Below are positions 43,868-51,550 of a stretch of 53,996 nt of DNA, in pieces. Every line of letters starts with the position of its first letter. The stretch's first letter is position 1. The stretch lies in NCBI GenBank assembly GCA_003353795.1, contig PIVY01000008.1:1-53996 (forward strand), given 5' to 3'. The notes under the pieces are model-generated. The model made no database searches and was not told where the DNA came from. It saw only the letters and a program-made list of their open reading frames with translations. This DNA comes from a bacterium (GTDB lineage Bacteria; Krumholzibacteriota; Krumholzibacteriia; LZORAL124-64-63). A program made the translations under genes and the position numbers.

Positions 43868-46119
43868 CCGCCCCGCGGATCATCGCGCAAGCGCCGCCGC
43901 TGAGCGGCGTGTCCGTGGAGAGCGTGACGCTACCCGGCGGTTTCCTCGACACGGCCGCGCGCTTCGCACCGCTCGACGGCACCGTGCTCCTGACCAGCGG
44001 CGGCGACCACGACAGCGCCCGCTGGCACGTCCTCGGGGCATTGCCCTGGCTCACCCTCGCCGCCCACCCCGGCGGCGGCGGCAAGCTGACCATCGACGGC
44101 ACCACCGAGGCGTTCGCCGGCGACCCTTTCGACGTGCTCCAGCAGGTGCTCGACCGGTTCGAACTGCCAGCGCTGCTCGACGACGCCCCCCTCGGCGCCG
44201 GCCTCCTCGGCTACCTCGCCTACGACCTCAAGGACCATCTAGAGTCCCTGCCCAGCACCTGCATCGACGACCTGCGATGCCCCACCATGCTGCTCCATGC
44301 ACCGTCGGCGCTGCTGATCCAGGACGCGCGCACCGAGGCCACGCGCCTGCTCGTGCCGCGTCGCGGCGGTGGGGATGCCGAACTGGCGGACGTCCTGGCC
44401 CGGGTCCAGGCGATCATCGACCGGCCGGCTCCCACGCTGCCGACTCCCGTGGCCGGTCATCCCACGTCCGATGTCACCCGACCGGCCTACGAGCAGTCCG
44501 TGGCCGACATCGTCGACCTCATCACCGCCGGCGACGTTTACCAGGTCAACTTCACCCAGCGTTTCCGCGCGCCGTTCGCCGGCGACGCGTACGCCCTCTT
44601 CCGCCGCCTGCTCGAGCGTAATCCCGCGCCCTTCTTCGCCTTCGTGCAGGGCGGCGATCACCAGGTGGTGTCCACCTCGCCCGAGCGATTCTTGCAGCGG
44701 CGCGGCGACCACGTGGAGAGCCGCCCCATCAAGGGCACTCGCCCCCGCGGCGACACGCCCGAAACCGACCGCGCACTGAGCGACGAATTGCTGGCCAGCG
44801 CCAAGGACGACGCCGAGCTCTCGATGATCGTCGATCTCGTCCGCAACGACCTGGGCAAGGTCTGCCGCGCCGGCTCCGTGGAGGTGGCCGAACACAAGCG
44901 CCTCGAGTCCTACCACAACGTGCATCACCTGGTGTCGCGGGTGACGGGGCGGCTCGACGAGGGCATGAGCACGGTCGACCTCATCCGCGCCGCCTTTCCG
45001 GGCGGTTCCATCACCGGCTGCCCCAAGATCCGCGCCATGGAGATCATCGACGAGTTGGAATCCCACCGCCGCCACGTGTACTGCGGCAGCATCGGCTACC
45101 TGGGATTCGACCAGACCTGCGACCTCTCCATCGCCATCCGCACCGCGACCGTCACCGGCGGCACCCTGCTCTGGTCCGTGGGCGGCGGCGTGGTGTATGA
45201 TTCCGACCCCGCCGACGAGTACGAGGAGAGCATGCACAAGGGACGCACCCTGGCCGAGAGCTGCGCCGAGAATGCGCCGCCCGAGCCGACGGTCTGGCAC
45301 AACGGACGCCTGATGCCGCAATCGCAGGCCACCGTACCGGTGACCGACCTCGGCCTGCGCCGCGGCTATGGCCTGTTCGAGACCCTGCGCGCCGATGGCG
45401 GTGAGGCGCCGCTTCTGGCCGACCACCTCGCGCGCTTCGAGAAGTCCTGGCACACCCTCATGCCCAGCCCACCGCCGGATGTCGACTGGGCCGCCATCAT
45501 CCGCCAGGCCGTGACCGCCAACGACCTCCTCGAACACCCGGCCCTGGTGCGCATCCTCGCCACCCGCGGCAGTCGCCACGAGGCGCCCTGGGACCACTCG
45601 CTCACCGTGATGATCGAGCCCTACGTGCACCGCCTCGCGCAGTTCGGCACGCCGGGCCTGCGCCTCGGCACCTACCCCGAACCGCGCCAGACGCCCGTGG
45701 CCGCGCACAAGACCCTCAGCTACGTCTACAACATGCAGGCCGGCGCCTGGGCCCGTGAGCGCGGCTATCACGAGGCGCTCATCCTCAACCCCGACGGCAC
45801 GGTGTCCGAGGGCAACAGCACGGGCTTGCTGCTGGTGGTGGGCAAGATGGTGATCCGTCCCGAGTCGCCGGCCGCACTGCCAAGCGTCATGGCAGCGGCG
45901 GTGTGCCGCCTGCTCGAGACGTGGGGCTATCGCATCGAGGTCGCGCCCATCCGAATGCAGGATCTGCTCGAGGCGGACCTCGTGGTCTCCACCAGCGGCA
46001 TGATGGGCGCAGTTCCGGTGATGAGCATCGACAGCCACGAGCGCGCCGTCGGCCCCGACCTCTGGCAGCAGGTCAACGATGCGATCATCCCGGGGTGGCG
46101 CGACGGACCGGCAATCTAG
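43864..46119 (+). CDS. pabBC: Fused aminodeoxychorismate synthase (PabB) and aminodeoxychorismate lyase (PabC)
   Basis: The 751-residue fusion makes 4-aminobenzoate for folate. Residues to about 475 form the chorismate-binding synthase, with K290 in SRPIKGTRPRGD (PIKGT marks PabB, PIAGT would mark anthranilate synthase) and SITGCPKIRAMEIIDELE, GSIGYL. From about residue 480 it is a fold-type IV PLP enzyme (LRRGYGLFETLRADGG) with the PLP lysine K616 (AAHKTLSYVYNMQA) and EGNSTGLLLV. The GTG at 43864 overlaps the pabA stop. It converges on the patatin gene with a 4-nt overlap. Confidence 0.92.
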   Translation: MTAPRIIAQAPPLSGVSVESVTLPGGFLDTAARFAPLDGTVLLTSGGDHDSARWHVLGALPWLTLAAHPGGGGKLTIDGTTEAFAGDPFDVLQQVLDRFELPALLDDAPLGAGLLGYLAYDLKDHLESLPSTCIDDLRCPTMLLHAPSALLIQDARTEATRLLVPRRGGGDAELADVLARVQAIIDRPAPTLPTPVAGHPTSDVTRPAYEQSVADIVDLITAGDVYQVNFTQRFRAPFAGDAYALFRRLLERNPAPFFAFVQGGDHQVVSTSPERFLQRRGDHVESRPIKGTRPRGDTPETDRALSDELLASAKDDAELSMIVDLVRNDLGKVCRAGSVEVAEHKRLESYHNVHHLVSRVTGRLDEGMSTVDLIRAAFPGGSITGCPKIRAMEIIDELESHRRHVYCGSIGYLGFDQTCDLSIAIRTATVTGGTLLWSVGGGVVYDSDPADEYEESMHKGRTLAESCAENAPPEPTVWHNGRLMPQSQATVPVTDLGLRRGYGLFETLRADGGEAPLLADHLARFEKSWHTLMPSPPPDVDWAAIIRQAVTANDLLEHPALVRILATRGSRHEAPWDHSLTVMIEPYVHRLAQFGTPGLRLGTYPEPRQTPVAAHKTLSYVYNMQAGAWARERGYHEALILNPDGTVSEGNSTGLLLVVGKMVIRPESPAALPSVMAAAVCRLLETWGYRIEVAPIRMQDLLEADLVVSTSGMMGAVPVMSIDSHERAVGPDLWQQVNDAIIPGWRDGPAI

Positions 46120-48326
46120 AACGCGTGTCCGATCTGCAGGTACACGTAACCCTGCCGTCGAGTCGCCAGTGCATAGCCGAGCCGCAGAGGCCCGATCGGA
46201 CTGCCCATCCCGGCTTCCACACCGCCACCCCAGATCGGCCGCGCGCCGGAGAGATCCTCCTGTCCGGACCAGCCCACCGCACCGGCGATCTCCAGGTGCA
46301 TCTCCGACCCCAGCAGGTACTGGAGCGCGGCGCGGGTCCACGCGATCTGCGGGGCGATGATCTCCTCGTGGCGGAGTCCGACCCAGCCGCGAGGACCGCC
46401 GGCTCGACCCTGGTGCACCGCCGGTATGGTGGACGAGCTGGCCACGGCGCCGGCCGCCCAGATCGGTCGCCAGGAACCGAGAGGCTGGACCGGCAGCACC
46501 ACGCCCAGGTCGGCGCGCCACCACTCCGGTTCGTCGCCCGTATCGCCGAACGACCGGACGTAGCCCAGCCGCACGCCGCGCAGGTCGCGTGAGTCGGGCA
46601 GGTCGCGACCGTGGCTCTCGAGCGTGATCCGGAACGCGCGATACGGCTGGACGCCGGCGCCGGGAGCGTCGCGGCTCTCGAGATAGCTGTTGGTCTGACC
46701 CGCGTCGGCACCGAGGTAGAGGCTCCAGCGATCGAGAATCGTGCGCGCCACGAGGTCCAGGCCGACGGTGGTCCGGCGGAACACGAACCGATCGACCTCG
46801 CGCCCCTCGTCGTAGACGGCCGGTCGCTCGCGCTGCCACAGGAAGCGCGCCCGCAGCCCTAGCGACCCGGATCCCGTGATGGTCTGATCCACCAGCGCGT
46901 CGAGTCGCGACTCCCGGTAGCTGTAGCGGTAGTTCAGCAGATTCGAGCCGCCGCGTCCGAGAAGGTTGTCGTAGCGGAGGCGGCCCATGACCCCCACGCC
47001 GTCGTCCGTGATCACGTGGGCACCCAGTTCCAGGCTCGGGCGCGTCGCCTCCTGCACGTGGACCACCACGTCGGCAGTGTCGGGCGCCACCGGCTCGAAC
47101 TCGAAGCCGATGGTCTGGAAGCTCCCCTCGCGCGCCAGCCATTCCGCGCGCCACCAGGCATCGGCCAGTTCCACCCGGTCGCCCGGATGCAGCCCCAGCC
47201 GATCGAGGACCCGGCCCGGCGGCATGCGCTGCAGGCCGCGGACGTCGATGGTGCGCAAGGTGACCGGGCCAACGTCGGGCGTTACCGTCGGCGCCTCGCC
47301 CACGACCGGGCCGCAGGCCGCCCGCAGGGCCAGCAACTCGTCACGATGCTGCAGGGCGGTCTCGCGGCCGATGGTCAGGATCTCGCTCGCGGATTCCAGG
47401 CTCATGCTCCGATAAGGCGCCAGCGGCATCTTCAGGAGCACGTCGTGCTCGCCCACGGTATACATGTTGGGAAACAGGGTGTGCAGTTCCGCCACGCGGA
47501 TCCACATCTGGTAGATGTCGCCGGGCTCTTCCTTGTCCGGCAGGTGCACGTTGCTCACGTCCACCAGCACGGCCCGGTCGAATCCCAGCCGCCGCGCCAC
47601 CTGCACCGGCAGGTTGTCGAGGAAGCCGCCGTCCACCAGTTGCTGGCCGTCCAGATCCACGGGATGGAAGATCATGGGGATGGTGCTGCTGGCCTTGACG
47701 GCCAGGGGCATGGGACCGCGATCGTGGACCACGAGGGAGTAGCGCAGCAGATCGGTGCTGACGCAGCGGTAGGGTATGGGCAGGCGGTCGAAGTCGTTGT
47801 CCGCCATGAAGAGTGCGTCCGCCACATCCTCCCCCACGAGGGACGCGAATCCCTGGCCGTGGCTGAACCCCGTGTCCGGCAGCGGCGGCCAGCGGTCGAG
47901 TTGCAGGCTGAGTTGATGCGGCGGCGTCCCCCACCAGCCACCTTGCATCTCCGCCTGCGGAGTCTCGAGGTCCACGAAGAGACGCAGCCAGTCCCGGCCG
48001 AGAGCGAGCGCCTCCATCTCGCGCGAACTCATGCCTGAGGCGTACATGGCGCCCACCACCGACCCCATGCTCGTGCCCACGATCAGGCTCGGCCGCATGC
48101 CCAGTTCCTCGAGGACCTGGATGACGCTGATGTGGGCAAGACCGCGCGCGCCGCCGCCACCGAGGATGAGCGCAAAGCCGGTGGTGTCGACATCGGCGGG
48201 CGTCGGCGGCCAGTCCGGCGGAAGCGTCTGGACAGCCCGGGAGGCGCGCGGCGCCGCGACCAGCAGCATGACGCAGAGAAGCGCCGGAAGACAGAATCGC
48301 ACGGCTGGAATCGGGCGACGGTTCAA
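46116..48326 (-). CDS. Patatin-like phospholipase with C-terminal outer-membrane barrel (type Vd-like)
   Basis: The 736-residue protein has a signal peptide and a patatin domain with the oxyanion motif GGGGARGLAH, the nucleophile S86 in GTSMGS, and the Asp in LVDGGFLDN near residue 232. A POTRA-like part follows, and then a barrel with Tyr/Arg-rich strands ending in GYVYLQIGHAF, with a C-terminal Phe as outer-membrane proteins have. This is the layout of PlpD-like type Vd autotransporters, which may release the lipase outside the cell. The TTG at 48326 is the longest start; a GTG at 48302 that still keeps the signal peptide is also likely. Confidence 0.85.
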   Translation of the reverse strand: MNRRPIPAVRFCLPALLCVMLLVAAPRASRAVQTLPPDWPPTPADVDTTGFALILGGGGARGLAHISVIQVLEELGMRPSLIVGTSMGSVVGAMYASGMSSREMEALALGRDWLRLFVDLETPQAEMQGGWWGTPPHQLSLQLDRWPPLPDTGFSHGQGFASLVGEDVADALFMADNDFDRLPIPYRCVSTDLLRYSLVVHDRGPMPLAVKASSTIPMIFHPVDLDGQQLVDGGFLDNLPVQVARRLGFDRAVLVDVSNVHLPDKEEPGDIYQMWIRVAELHTLFPNMYTVGEHDVLLKMPLAPYRSMSLESASEILTIGRETALQHRDELLALRAACGPVVGEAPTVTPDVGPVTLRTIDVRGLQRMPPGRVLDRLGLHPGDRVELADAWWRAEWLAREGSFQTIGFEFEPVAPDTADVVVHVQEATRPSLELGAHVITDDGVGVMGRLRYDNLLGRGGSNLLNYRYSYRESRLDALVDQTITGSGSLGLRARFLWQRERPAVYDEGREVDRFVFRRTTVGLDLVARTILDRWSLYLGADAGQTNSYLESRDAPGAGVQPYRAFRITLESHGRDLPDSRDLRGVRLGYVRSFGDTGDEPEWWRADLGVVLPVQPLGSWRPIWAAGAVASSSTIPAVHQGRAGGPRGWVGLRHEEIIAPQIAWTRAALQYLLGSEMHLEIAGAVGWSGQEDLSGARPIWGGGVEAGMGSPIGPLRLGYALATRRQGYVYLQIGHAF

Positions 48327-48559
48327 GGCTCTGATCCTCGGGCTCGATCGTAGACGACCGGTCGAACACCGCCGGCGCTCCTGTCGGCGCCCGCAGACTC
48401 TGCTGTACGATCAACCCACCGGGCGTCCAAGGCAACCTCAACCCGATCTGGATTCCCTGGCGATCTCGGGTAAGATCGGCGGAAGAAACGGACGCGAACC
48501 CGGGTAACGGTGCCGATCGTCTGCTCGACGCACCGTGTTCCTCGAAAGGACGCTGCCCC

Positions 48560-49225
48560 GTGGAACCCGTATACGTGGTCCTGATCATCCTCGCCGGGGT
48601 GGGGATCGCCCTGCTGGCGGTTCAGCACGAGCGGAAACGCCGCCGGCTGCTGCGCGCCTGGACCAAGGCCCACGGCTTCGCCATGCACGGCGGATCGCAA
48701 CGGGGCTGGGAGAAGGAATATCCGGCCTTCAAGCTCTTCGACCGCGGCCGCTCCCGCCACACGGCCCTGCACATCATGGGCGAGGTCGACGGCCGGCAAG
48801 TGCGCCTGCTCGATTATCGCTACACCACCGGCTCGGGCAAGAATCGCAAGACCCACCACTACAGCATCGTCATCGTGGACACCGGGACACCGGTCATCCC
48901 GCTGGCCATCCGCCGCGAGCACATCTTCGACAAGGTGGGCGAGTTCTTCGGCCACGACGACATCGACTTCGAATCGTCCGAGTTCAGTCGTCGCTATCAC
49001 GTGTCGGCCGCCGACCGCAAATGGGCCTACGACGTCATCCACCAGCGCGCCATGGATTACCTGCTGACGCTGCCGCCAGTGACCATCGAGTTCGGATTCG
49101 CCGAGATAGCCGTCTACGTGGGCGGCTCGCTGACCGGCGAGAAATGCCAGACCGGATTGAAGATCGCCGGGCAGATGCTCGAACTGGTGCCGGACGACGT
49201 GCTGGCCCAGCTCAAGGGAGAATGA
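48560..49225 (+). CDS. Membrane protein of unknown function upstream of lemA
   Basis: The 221-residue protein has one N-terminal TM (YVVLIILAGVGIALLAVQ) and a soluble part without recognised motif. The mid part reads LLDYRYTTGSGKNRKTHHYSIVIVD, as in DUF3137-like proteins that sit next to LemA genes. It starts at GTG 48560, after GGAAAGGACG. Its stop overlaps the LemA start (ATGA), so the two are probably translated together. Confidence 0.6.
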   Translation: MEPVYVVLIILAGVGIALLAVQHERKRRRLLRAWTKAHGFAMHGGSQRGWEKEYPAFKLFDRGRSRHTALHIMGEVDGRQVRLLDYRYTTGSGKNRKTHHYSIVIVDTGTPVIPLAIRREHIFDKVGEFFGHDDIDFESSEFSRRYHVSAADRKWAYDVIHQRAMDYLLTLPPVTIEFGFAEIAVYVGGSLTGEKCQTGLKIAGQMLELVPDDVLAQLKGE

Positions 49226-49791
49226 ACATGGACCCCATCATCATCGTCCTCATCGTCGTGTTGATCCTCACCATGCTGGTGGTCTTCAACTACAACGCCC
49301 TGGTGCGGGTGCGCCAGCACGTGCGCGAATCGTGGGCGGACATCGACACCGAACTGAAACGCCGGTACGACCTGGTGCCCAACCTGGTGGAGACCGTGCA
49401 GGGCTACGCCTCCCACGAGCGCGAGCTCTTCGCGAGCGTGATCGCGGCGCGCACGCGGGCCCAGGCGTCCAACGGCAGCCCCGGCAGCCAGGCCAGCGAC
49501 GAGAAGCCGCTCGTGGACGGCATGCGCCGCCTCTTCGCCGTGGCCGAAGCCTATCCGGAGCTCAAGGCCAGCGAGAACTTCCTCGCCCTTCAGAAGGAAC
49601 TCGCCAACACCGAAGACCGCATCCAGCGGGCGCGCCGCTACTTCAACGCCAACGTGCGCGAGATGAACACCCGCGTCGAGATGTTCCCGTCGAACATCAT
49701 CGCCCGCATGTTCGGGTTCCGGCGCGAGGAGTACTTCGAAGTGGAGACGTCCACGGTGCGCGAGGTGGTCGACGTATCGTTCGAGGAGTAG
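49222..49791 (+). CDS. LemA family protein
   Basis: The 189-residue protein has one N-terminal TM and the LemA helical domain: YNALVRVRQHVRESWADIDTELKRRYDLVPNLVETVQGYASHERE, then LANTEDRIQRARRYFNANVREMNTRVEMFPSNIIA. LemA proteins are anchored to the inner membrane and their role is unsettled. The ATG at 49222 overlaps the upstream stop (ATGA); a second ATG two codons later is equivalent. Confidence 0.93.
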   Translation: MNMDPIIIVLIVVLILTMLVVFNYNALVRVRQHVRESWADIDTELKRRYDLVPNLVETVQGYASHERELFASVIAARTRAQASNGSPGSQASDEKPLVDGMRRLFAVAEAYPELKASENFLALQKELANTEDRIQRARRYFNANVREMNTRVEMFPSNIIARMFGFRREEYFEVETSTVREVVDVSFEE

Positions 49792-49894
49792 TGCTTCCGA
49801 ATATCACTCCTAATCGGAATGAGGTCCAAAACACTCGCCAGGTAGGGTATATTCCAGGCTCGAATCCCTCCTCTCCCCGGCGAGAGACACTGCC

Positions 49895-50470
49895 ATGGCC
49901 ACAGAGAGCCATCCCGACATCGCATATGTCGTCCAACGACTCGGCGCTCCACTCCGCGGATATCTCGTCAACTACTGCGGCGACATGGATCTCGCCGAGG
50001 ACGTGTTGCAGGAGACACTCATCCGCGTCGAGAGGAACCTCGCCGGATTCCGGCGCGAATCCAGCCTCAAGACCTGGGTCTTCCGCATCGCCACCAACAC
50101 GGCCATCGACCACTTCCGTAGTCAAAGATCCCGCGGGACGGTCGTTCCCATCACTGACGCGGAGCAGTTGCCGGACGAGGTCCCGGATCTCGGCGAACCG
50201 CTGGTGATCAGCGAGATGAACGCCTGCATCCGGGAACAGATCGACTCGCTTCCGGCCGATTACCGAGCCGCCCTGATCCTGCACGACCTCGAGGGCCTGA
50301 CCGCCGCCGAGGTCGCGACGATCTGTGAGATCTCCCTGGCCACGGCCAAGATCCGCATTCACCGCGGTCGCCAGCGCCTGCGCAAGGTTTTGACCGCTGG
50401 TTGCGACTTCTATCATGACGGCGACCTCAATCTCCGCTGCGACCGTAAATCTCGCAGCGATGGCGACTGA
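49895..50470 (+). CDS. ECF sigma factor with C-terminal cysteine pair
   Basis: The 191-residue RNA polymerase sigma factor has sigma-2 (DLAEDVLQETLIRVERNL, TWVFRIATNTAIDHFRS) and sigma-4 (LPADYRAALILHDLEGLTAAEVATICEISLATAKIRIHRGRQRLRK). The tail carries C170 and C182 in GCDFYHDGDLNLRC, a spacing usable for zinc or a disulfide. No anti-sigma gene is adjacent, so the tail itself may be the sensor (inference). The genes downstream, in the same direction, are two Cys-rich small proteins and a selenoperoxiredoxin, its likely targets or operon mates. An inverted repeat TTCCGA-N13-TCGGAA lies at 49795-49819. Confidence 0.93.
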   Translation: MATESHPDIAYVVQRLGAPLRGYLVNYCGDMDLAEDVLQETLIRVERNLAGFRRESSLKTWVFRIATNTAIDHFRSQRSRGTVVPITDAEQLPDEVPDLGEPLVISEMNACIREQIDSLPADYRAALILHDLEGLTAAEVATICEISLATAKIRIHRGRQRLRKVLTAGCDFYHDGDLNLRCDRKSRSDGD

Positions 50471-50567
50471 TCTTCGAATCCGAACTCAAGGTGTATCTCT
50501 CGTCCGGGCGCATCCGTCCACGCTCGTGACAGCGCGACCCGAAAACACCCGAACAGGGAGATCCGTC

Positions 50568-50696
50568 ATGAACTCGAGCCTGGAAATCGTCCGCGAATAC
50601 TGGTGGGTGCTTCCCCTGGCCCTCTGCCTCTACCACTGCGTGTTCGGTGGTTGCTGCCAGCGCCGCGGACTCCACTCCGAACGAGGAGCTGAGTGA
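50568..50696 (+). CDS. Tiny Cys-rich membrane-like protein
   Basis: The 42-residue protein starts at ATG 50568 after AGGGAGA. It has one hydrophobic segment (about residues 8-30) followed by a Cys run (LCLYHCVFGGCCQRR) with four cysteines. It begins 97 nt after the sigma gene and is followed by 1 nt to the next ATG, so it is part of the same operon. No family is recognised; its place between sigma and peroxiredoxin suggests a redox or metal role. Confidence 0.55.
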   Translation: MNSSLEIVREYWWVLPLALCLYHCVFGGCCQRRGLHSERGAE

Positions 50697-50697
50697 C

Positions 50698-50907
50698 ATG
50701 AACGCGACCAAACGAGATATTCCGGTGGACGAGAGTCACGGAACGGTAACGCGAGCTCTCGCCGGCGTGTGCCACGGCTGCGGAATCTGCACCCGAGCGG
50801 ACCGCGAGCCGCAGTCGACCTTCGGGCGCCTGATGCGCTGGCACCGGACCTGGTGCCCGGCCTGGGCGGCGCACACGCGGGTCTACGGACGCAAGAACCT
50901 CTCGTGA
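50698..50907 (+). CDS. Small CxxCxxC protein of unknown function
   Basis: The 69-residue protein carries C25, C28 and C31 in CHGCGIC and C53 in WCPAW. A CxxCxxC set with a distal Cys-Pro is a ferredoxin-like or zinc-binding ligand pattern, though only one set is present. The ATG at 50698 follows GAGGAGCTGA. It ends 114 nt before the selenoperoxiredoxin. It might be a redox partner or a metal-bound regulator; this is inference. I do not recognise a family. Confidence 0.6.
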   Translation: MNATKRDIPVDESHGTVTRALAGVCHGCGICTRADREPQSTFGRLMRWHRTWCPAWAAHTRVYGRKNLS

Positions 50908-51021
50908 CCCCCATCCGGGGTAGCAGTTTTCGCCGTTGATGAGATATTGTCGCCGCCAACGAGACCCGAGATCGAACGCCGACGGTCTCCCTGACCCTCA
51001 CCCACGCAGAGGTACGTACCC

Positions 51022-51489
51022 ATGGCTCTGATCGAGAAGGGCGCCAAGGCGCCCGATTTCAAGCTTGCCAGCCATCTGGACACGGAGGTCTCCCTCTCCG
51101 AGTTCGCCGGCTCCAAGAATGTCTTGCTCGTTTCGTATCCCCTCGACTTCACCCCCACTTGAAGCATCGAGATCCCGGGTCTGAACTCCCTTCTGGAGCA
51201 GTTCGACGCGGCAGATACCCAGGTTCTGGGTATGAGCGTGGATTCGAAGTTCTGCCACATCGCGTGGGCCAAGACGTTCGACGGTATCAAGTTCCCCCTG
51301 CTGGCCGACTTCCACCCCAAGGGCACCGTGTCCAAGGAATACGGCCTCTGGCTGGACGAGGCGGGCATCAGTGACCGTGCCACCGTGCTGATCGGCAAGG
51401 ACGGCACCGTGCTGTGGTCCGAGTCGGTGGGTCCCGCCGGTGCGCGGCAGCCGATGGAGTTGCTGGAAAAGGTGAAAGAGCTGACCTGA
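51022..51489 (+). CDS. Selenocysteine-containing peroxiredoxin (TGA read through)
   Basis: Read from ATG 51022 with the in-frame TGA at 51160-51162 as selenocysteine, the gene gives 155 residues. The motif is P40-x3-T44-x2-U47 (PLDFTPTU, then SIEI), the exact Prx active-site pattern PxxxTxxC with Sec in place of the peroxidatic Cys. Sequence after the TGA is normal family text in the same frame: VLGMSVDSKFCHIAWAKTF, a late Arg (GARQPMELLE) and a stop at 51487. C78 could act as a resolving residue. It probably reduces H2O2 or organic peroxides in the cytoplasm. A short hairpin (CTCC/GGAG, 51186-51198) follows the TGA, but a clear SECIS is not proved. Confidence 0.82.
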
Positions 51490-51513
51490 TCCGATTGGAT
51501 CGGCGATGGCAGT

Positions 51514-51544
51514 GAGGCGGGGCCCCGATTCGAGGCCCCGCCTC
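51514..51544. terminator. Bidirectional hairpin terminator
   Basis: An 11-bp perfect stem (GAGGCGGGGCC against GGCCCCGCCTC) with a 9-nt loop sits between the convergent selenoperoxiredoxin gene (ends 51489) and the serine hydrolase gene (ends 51551). There is a short T-run on the plus side only. Confidence 0.75.
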
Positions 51545-51550
51545 TTCACG

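Noticed and set aside
51022..51162. Short peroxiredoxin truncated by a nonsense mutation
   Set aside because: Family sequence continues in frame after the TGA with no other lesion, and the TGA sits at the catalytic position. Recoding fits better than a random stop.
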